Assembly (NCBI GenBank): GCA_017519685.1
Contig: JAFWRV010000473.1
Span: 1-7,687 of the forward strand
Source of the DNA: Clostridia bacterium
GTDB taxonomy: Bacteria > Bacillota > Clostridia > Oscillospirales > Acutalibacteraceae
Direction of reading: 5' to 3'
Length of the DNA: 7,687 nt
Made by a program: the position numbers and the translations under genes. The notes under the pieces were generated by a model that did no database searches, was not told the DNA's origin, and saw only the letters and a program-made list of their open reading frames with translations. Shown in pieces: positions 5,522 to 7,687 of this stretch. Within the stretch, counting starts at the first letter, position 1. The number at the start of each line of letters is the position of its first letter.

Positions 5522-6922
5522 TTGGCAAAGGAATTCATGGGCAGGGATTTCCTGCTCGGCAATGAACCGGCTGTCAGAATGTTTGAAGCCGCGGAAAAAA
5601 TGCCGATTTTTGACTGGCACTGTCATCTCTCACCCAAAGAAATATATGAGAATAAAGAGCCCTCGGATATCGCGGAGCTCTGGCTTGCCGGAGACCACTA
5701 CAAGTGGAGGGCGATGCGTTCCTGCGGAGTGGAAGAAAAATACATAACCGGAGACGCTCCGGGATATGAGAAATTCAAAGCGTTTGCCGCCTGCATGCCT
5801 TCGCTGATAGGCAATCCGATGTATCACTGGTGCCATCTTGAGCTCAGAAGATATTTCGGGATAAACGACATTCTCAGCGCGGATACGGCGGATAAAATCT
5901 GGAACAGCGCTAACGCCGCGATAAAAGCCGGCGGATTCACGCCGAGAGAGCTGATTGCGAAATCAAATGTCACCCATCTGTGCACCACCGACGACCCGGC
6001 GGATTCCCTTGAATATCATCAGCTTCTGGCAAAGGAAAATCTTCCTTTCAAAGTGTTTCCCGCGTTCAGACCCGACAAGGCGCTCGGCATTGACGCGCCT
6101 GCGTTCCTGCCCTGGCTTTCCGATATGAAAAAACGCGCGGGCACGGAAATTGATTCATATAAAAAGCTTTGCGAAGTGCTTAAAAGCAGGATAGATTTCT
6201 TCGTTTCGCTCGGCTGCTGCGCGACCGACCACGCTTTCTCTTATGTTCCTTATGAGGAAGCGACGGATGAGGAGCTTGAGCGTATATTCGCTGACGCGGT
6301 ATTCGGCAGAGAAATCTGCACCGAGGACGCCGATAAATACAAGACCGCGCTCCTGCGTTTCCTCGCGAAAGAATACGTGGCAAGGAATATGGTTATGGAG
6401 CTCCACATCGGTCCGATGCGCAATAACAACACAAAGATTTTCAGCTCTGTCGGTCCCGACGCCGGCTGCGACTCGATTGACGACCGGCTGATTGCGGGAA
6501 AGCTTTCACGTTTTCTTGATTCCCTTGACAGGGAAAATTCGCTCCCGAAAACAATTCTGTTCACCCTGAACCCGAGAGAGAACTATGTTATCGGCTCAAT
6601 GCTCGGCAATTTCCAGAATTCCGACGCCGAAAGCAAGATTCAGTTCGGCTCCGCCTGGTGGTTCAACGACAATATCGACGGCATGCGCGAGCAGATGAAG
6701 GCGCTCGGCAATCTCGGAGCGCTCGGCAAATTTGTCGGCATGGTAACGGATTCCCGTTCATTCCTTTCCTATCCGAGGCACGAGTATTTCCGCAGAATAA
6801 TGTGCAATCTTCTCGGAGAATTTGTCGAAAACGGCCAGTATCCCGATGATGAAAAAGCACTCCGTAAACTCGCGGAGGATATTTCATATAACAACGGATT
6901 CAAGTATTTCGGATTAAAGTGA
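5522..6922 (+). CDS. uxaC: Uronate (glucuronate/galacturonate) isomerase
   Basis: The 466-residue enzyme converts D-glucuronate to D-fructuronate and D-galacturonate to D-tagaturonate, the first step in hexuronate breakdown from pectin, xylan side chains or host glycans. It belongs to the amidohydrolase superfamily. Metal and substrate motifs are visible: [12 protein letters not shown] (30-41, His33 and His35), GCCATDH (231-237, where many relatives have Arg instead of the second Cys), [13 protein letters not shown] (293-305), GPDAGCDS (311-318) and [20 protein letters not shown] (406-425). Length matches the family. The TTG start follows from the strong ribosome binding site; the longer reading frame from 5429 would run through the HPr terminator. 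The stop overlaps the ribosome binding site of glpK 10 bases downstream, so the two genes form an operon. No other hexuronate genes are in view. Confidence 0.97.
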   Translation: MAKEFMGRDFLLGNEPAVRMFEAAEKMPIFDWHCHLSPKEIYENKEPSDIAELWLAGDHYKWRAMRSCGVEEKYITGDAPGYEKFKAFAACMPSLIGNPMYHWCHLELRRYFGINDILSADTADKIWNSANAAIKAGGFTPRELIAKSNVTHLCTTDDPADSLEYHQLLAKENLPFKVFPAFRPDKALGIDAPAFLPWLSDMKKRAGTEIDSYKKLCEVLKSRIDFFVSLGCCATDHAFSYVPYEEATDEELERIFADAVFGREICTEDADKYKTALLRFLAKEYVARNMVMELHIGPMRNNNTKIFSSVGPDAGCDSIDDRLIAGKLSRFLDSLDRENSLPKTILFTLNPRENYVIGSMLGNFQNSDAESKIQFGSAWWFNDNIDGMREQMKALGNLGALGKFVGMVTDSRSFLSYPRHEYFRRIMCNLLGEFVENGQYPDDEKALRKLAEDISYNNGFKYFGLK

Positions 6923-6932
6923 GGTAAAAATT

Positions 6933-7583
6933 ATGGCACAGTATGTAATGGCTCTTGACCAGGGTACCACAAGCTCCCGCGCAATTATCTTTGACAAAAA
7001 AGGCAATATCGTTGCCAAGGCGCAGAATGAATTTGAGCAGATTTATCCCAAGGCGGGCTGGGTTGAGCATGACCCGCTTTCAATTCTTTACAGTCAGTTC
7101 CAGTCTGTTTCCGCGTGTATGGCGGGTTCGGAAGTCAAGCCGAGCGAGATAGCGGCAATCGGTATCACCAACCAGCGCGAAACCACGATTCTCTGGGACA
7201 GACAGACCGGCAAACCCGTCTATAACGCAATCGTATGGCAGTGCCGCAGAACCGCGGAATACTGTGAAAAACTCAAGGAAGAGGGACTTGAGGATTATAT
7301 CAAGGACAAGACCGGACTTCTGATAGACGCGTATTTCTCCGGCACAAAAATCAAGTGGATTCTCGACAATGTTCCCGAAGCGAGAAAGCTCGCGCAGGAA
7401 AACCGTCTGCTTTTCGGCACGGTTGAAACCTGGCTGATATGGAATCTCACCGGCGGCAGCGTTCACGTGACCGACTATTCAAACGCTTCCAGAACAATGC
7501 TTTTCGATGTTGACAATCTCTGCTGGGATAAATATCTCTGCGAGAAGCTCGGCATCCCGATGAATATTCTCCCGGAGCCGGTT
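6933..7583 (+). pseudogene. glpK: Glycerol kinase, 5' part only, homology ends abruptly
   Basis: The gene encodes the N-terminal half of glycerol kinase (FGGY family), which phosphorylates glycerol to sn-glycerol 3-phosphate with ATP. Visible blocks are the ATP-binding start [15 protein letters not shown] (7-21), [14 protein letters not shown] (77-90), [10 protein letters not shown] (98-107), [16 protein letters not shown] (128-143) and [14 protein letters not shown] (180-193). GTGAGGT overlapping the uxaC stop serves as ribosome binding site for ATG 6933. Family members have about 500 residues; here homology stops near NILPEPV (residue 217). The frame runs on to a TAA at 7685 with 33 unrelated residues. 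The region around residue 230, where PTS-phosphorylated His lies in Gram-positive enzymes, and the whole C-terminal domain are missing. Whether the gene is truly broken, or only joined wrongly in assembly, cannot be told from the window; the label reflects what the sequence shows. Confidence 0.88.
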
Positions 7584-7687
7584 TGTCCGCTTCTGCGGGC
7601 GGATCTACGGAAGGGTCGCCCGCCGGCTCCTGTGGAGTCTGAGTCTTTACGCAGGATGCGGCAAACACCAGCGACAGAATTATAAGA
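7584..7687 (-). CDS. N-terminal fragment of a lipoprotein (start beyond window, cut by junction)
   Basis: Read on the minus strand from the window's right edge, the frame gives a hydrophobic core [12 protein letters not shown], with the lipobox-like AASC Cys encoded at 7651-7653. [20 protein letters not shown] and ADKP follow, a Pro/Glu/Asp-rich linker typical of membrane-anchored lipoproteins just after the acylated Cys. The initiating Met would lie outside the window. After about 7584 the frame runs into antisense glpK, so the rest of the gene is absent. The plus-strand frames over the same bases give no recognisable glycerol kinase sequence. The mature function cannot be named. The reading is short but has the signal peptide, Cys and linker in the correct order. 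Confidence 0.6.

Noticed and set aside
6708..6729. 11-base direct repeat GCGCTCGGCAA within uxaC
   Set aside because: It encodes a conserved Ala-Leu-Gly-rich stretch of the enzyme and needs no other explanation.
7584..7687. Rescue of glpK by a frameshift; the third plus frame contains IYGRVA
   Set aside because: Only a short chance-like match to the VYG block is seen, about two codons out of place, and the rest does not match; the minus-strand lipoprotein reading explains the bases better.

Overview
The window looks like a chromosomal segment (or contig) from a Bacillota bacterium, most likely an uncultured gut-type Clostridia (an Oscillospirales-like guess). The evidence is strong AGGAGG-type ribosome binding sites, sigma-A promoters with extended -10 boxes, an HPr carrying both His15 and the regulatory Ser46 typical of low-GC Gram-positives, and moderate GC content. 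All confident genes lie on the + strand.

Region 1 (1-4973) is a compact bacteriophage head-assembly module. It holds the last codons of the large terminase, a portal protein, a prohead protease with a Cys/His knuckle, a probable decoration protein, the HK97-type major capsid protein, two small head-tail connector-type proteins, and a last gene that seems to join a tail-completion-like N-terminus to a tail-fibre-like C-terminal module. The genes are intact, tightly packed and often overlap by 1-4 bases. There is no major tail protein, tape measure, baseplate, lysis or integration gene between the connectors and the host genes that follow. Three explanations fit: a prophage that lost its tail block, a capsid-only satellite, or a domesticated particle module.

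Region 2 (4974-5453) is an AT-rich spacer followed by a self-contained HPr gene with its own strong promoter and a textbook intrinsic terminator.

Region 3 (5454-7583) is a carbohydrate operon with its own promoter: uronate isomerase (uxaC, TTG start), then glycerol kinase (glpK). HPr of the PTS is the known activator of glycerol kinase in many Bacillota, so the neighbours may be functionally linked.

Region 4 (about 7584-7687) does not continue glpK. Its homology stops near residue 217, and the remaining ~104 bases read convincingly on the minus strand as a lipoprotein signal peptide plus a Pro/Glu/Asp-rich linker. This is either an assembly chimera at a contig end or a genuine rearrangement breakpoint.
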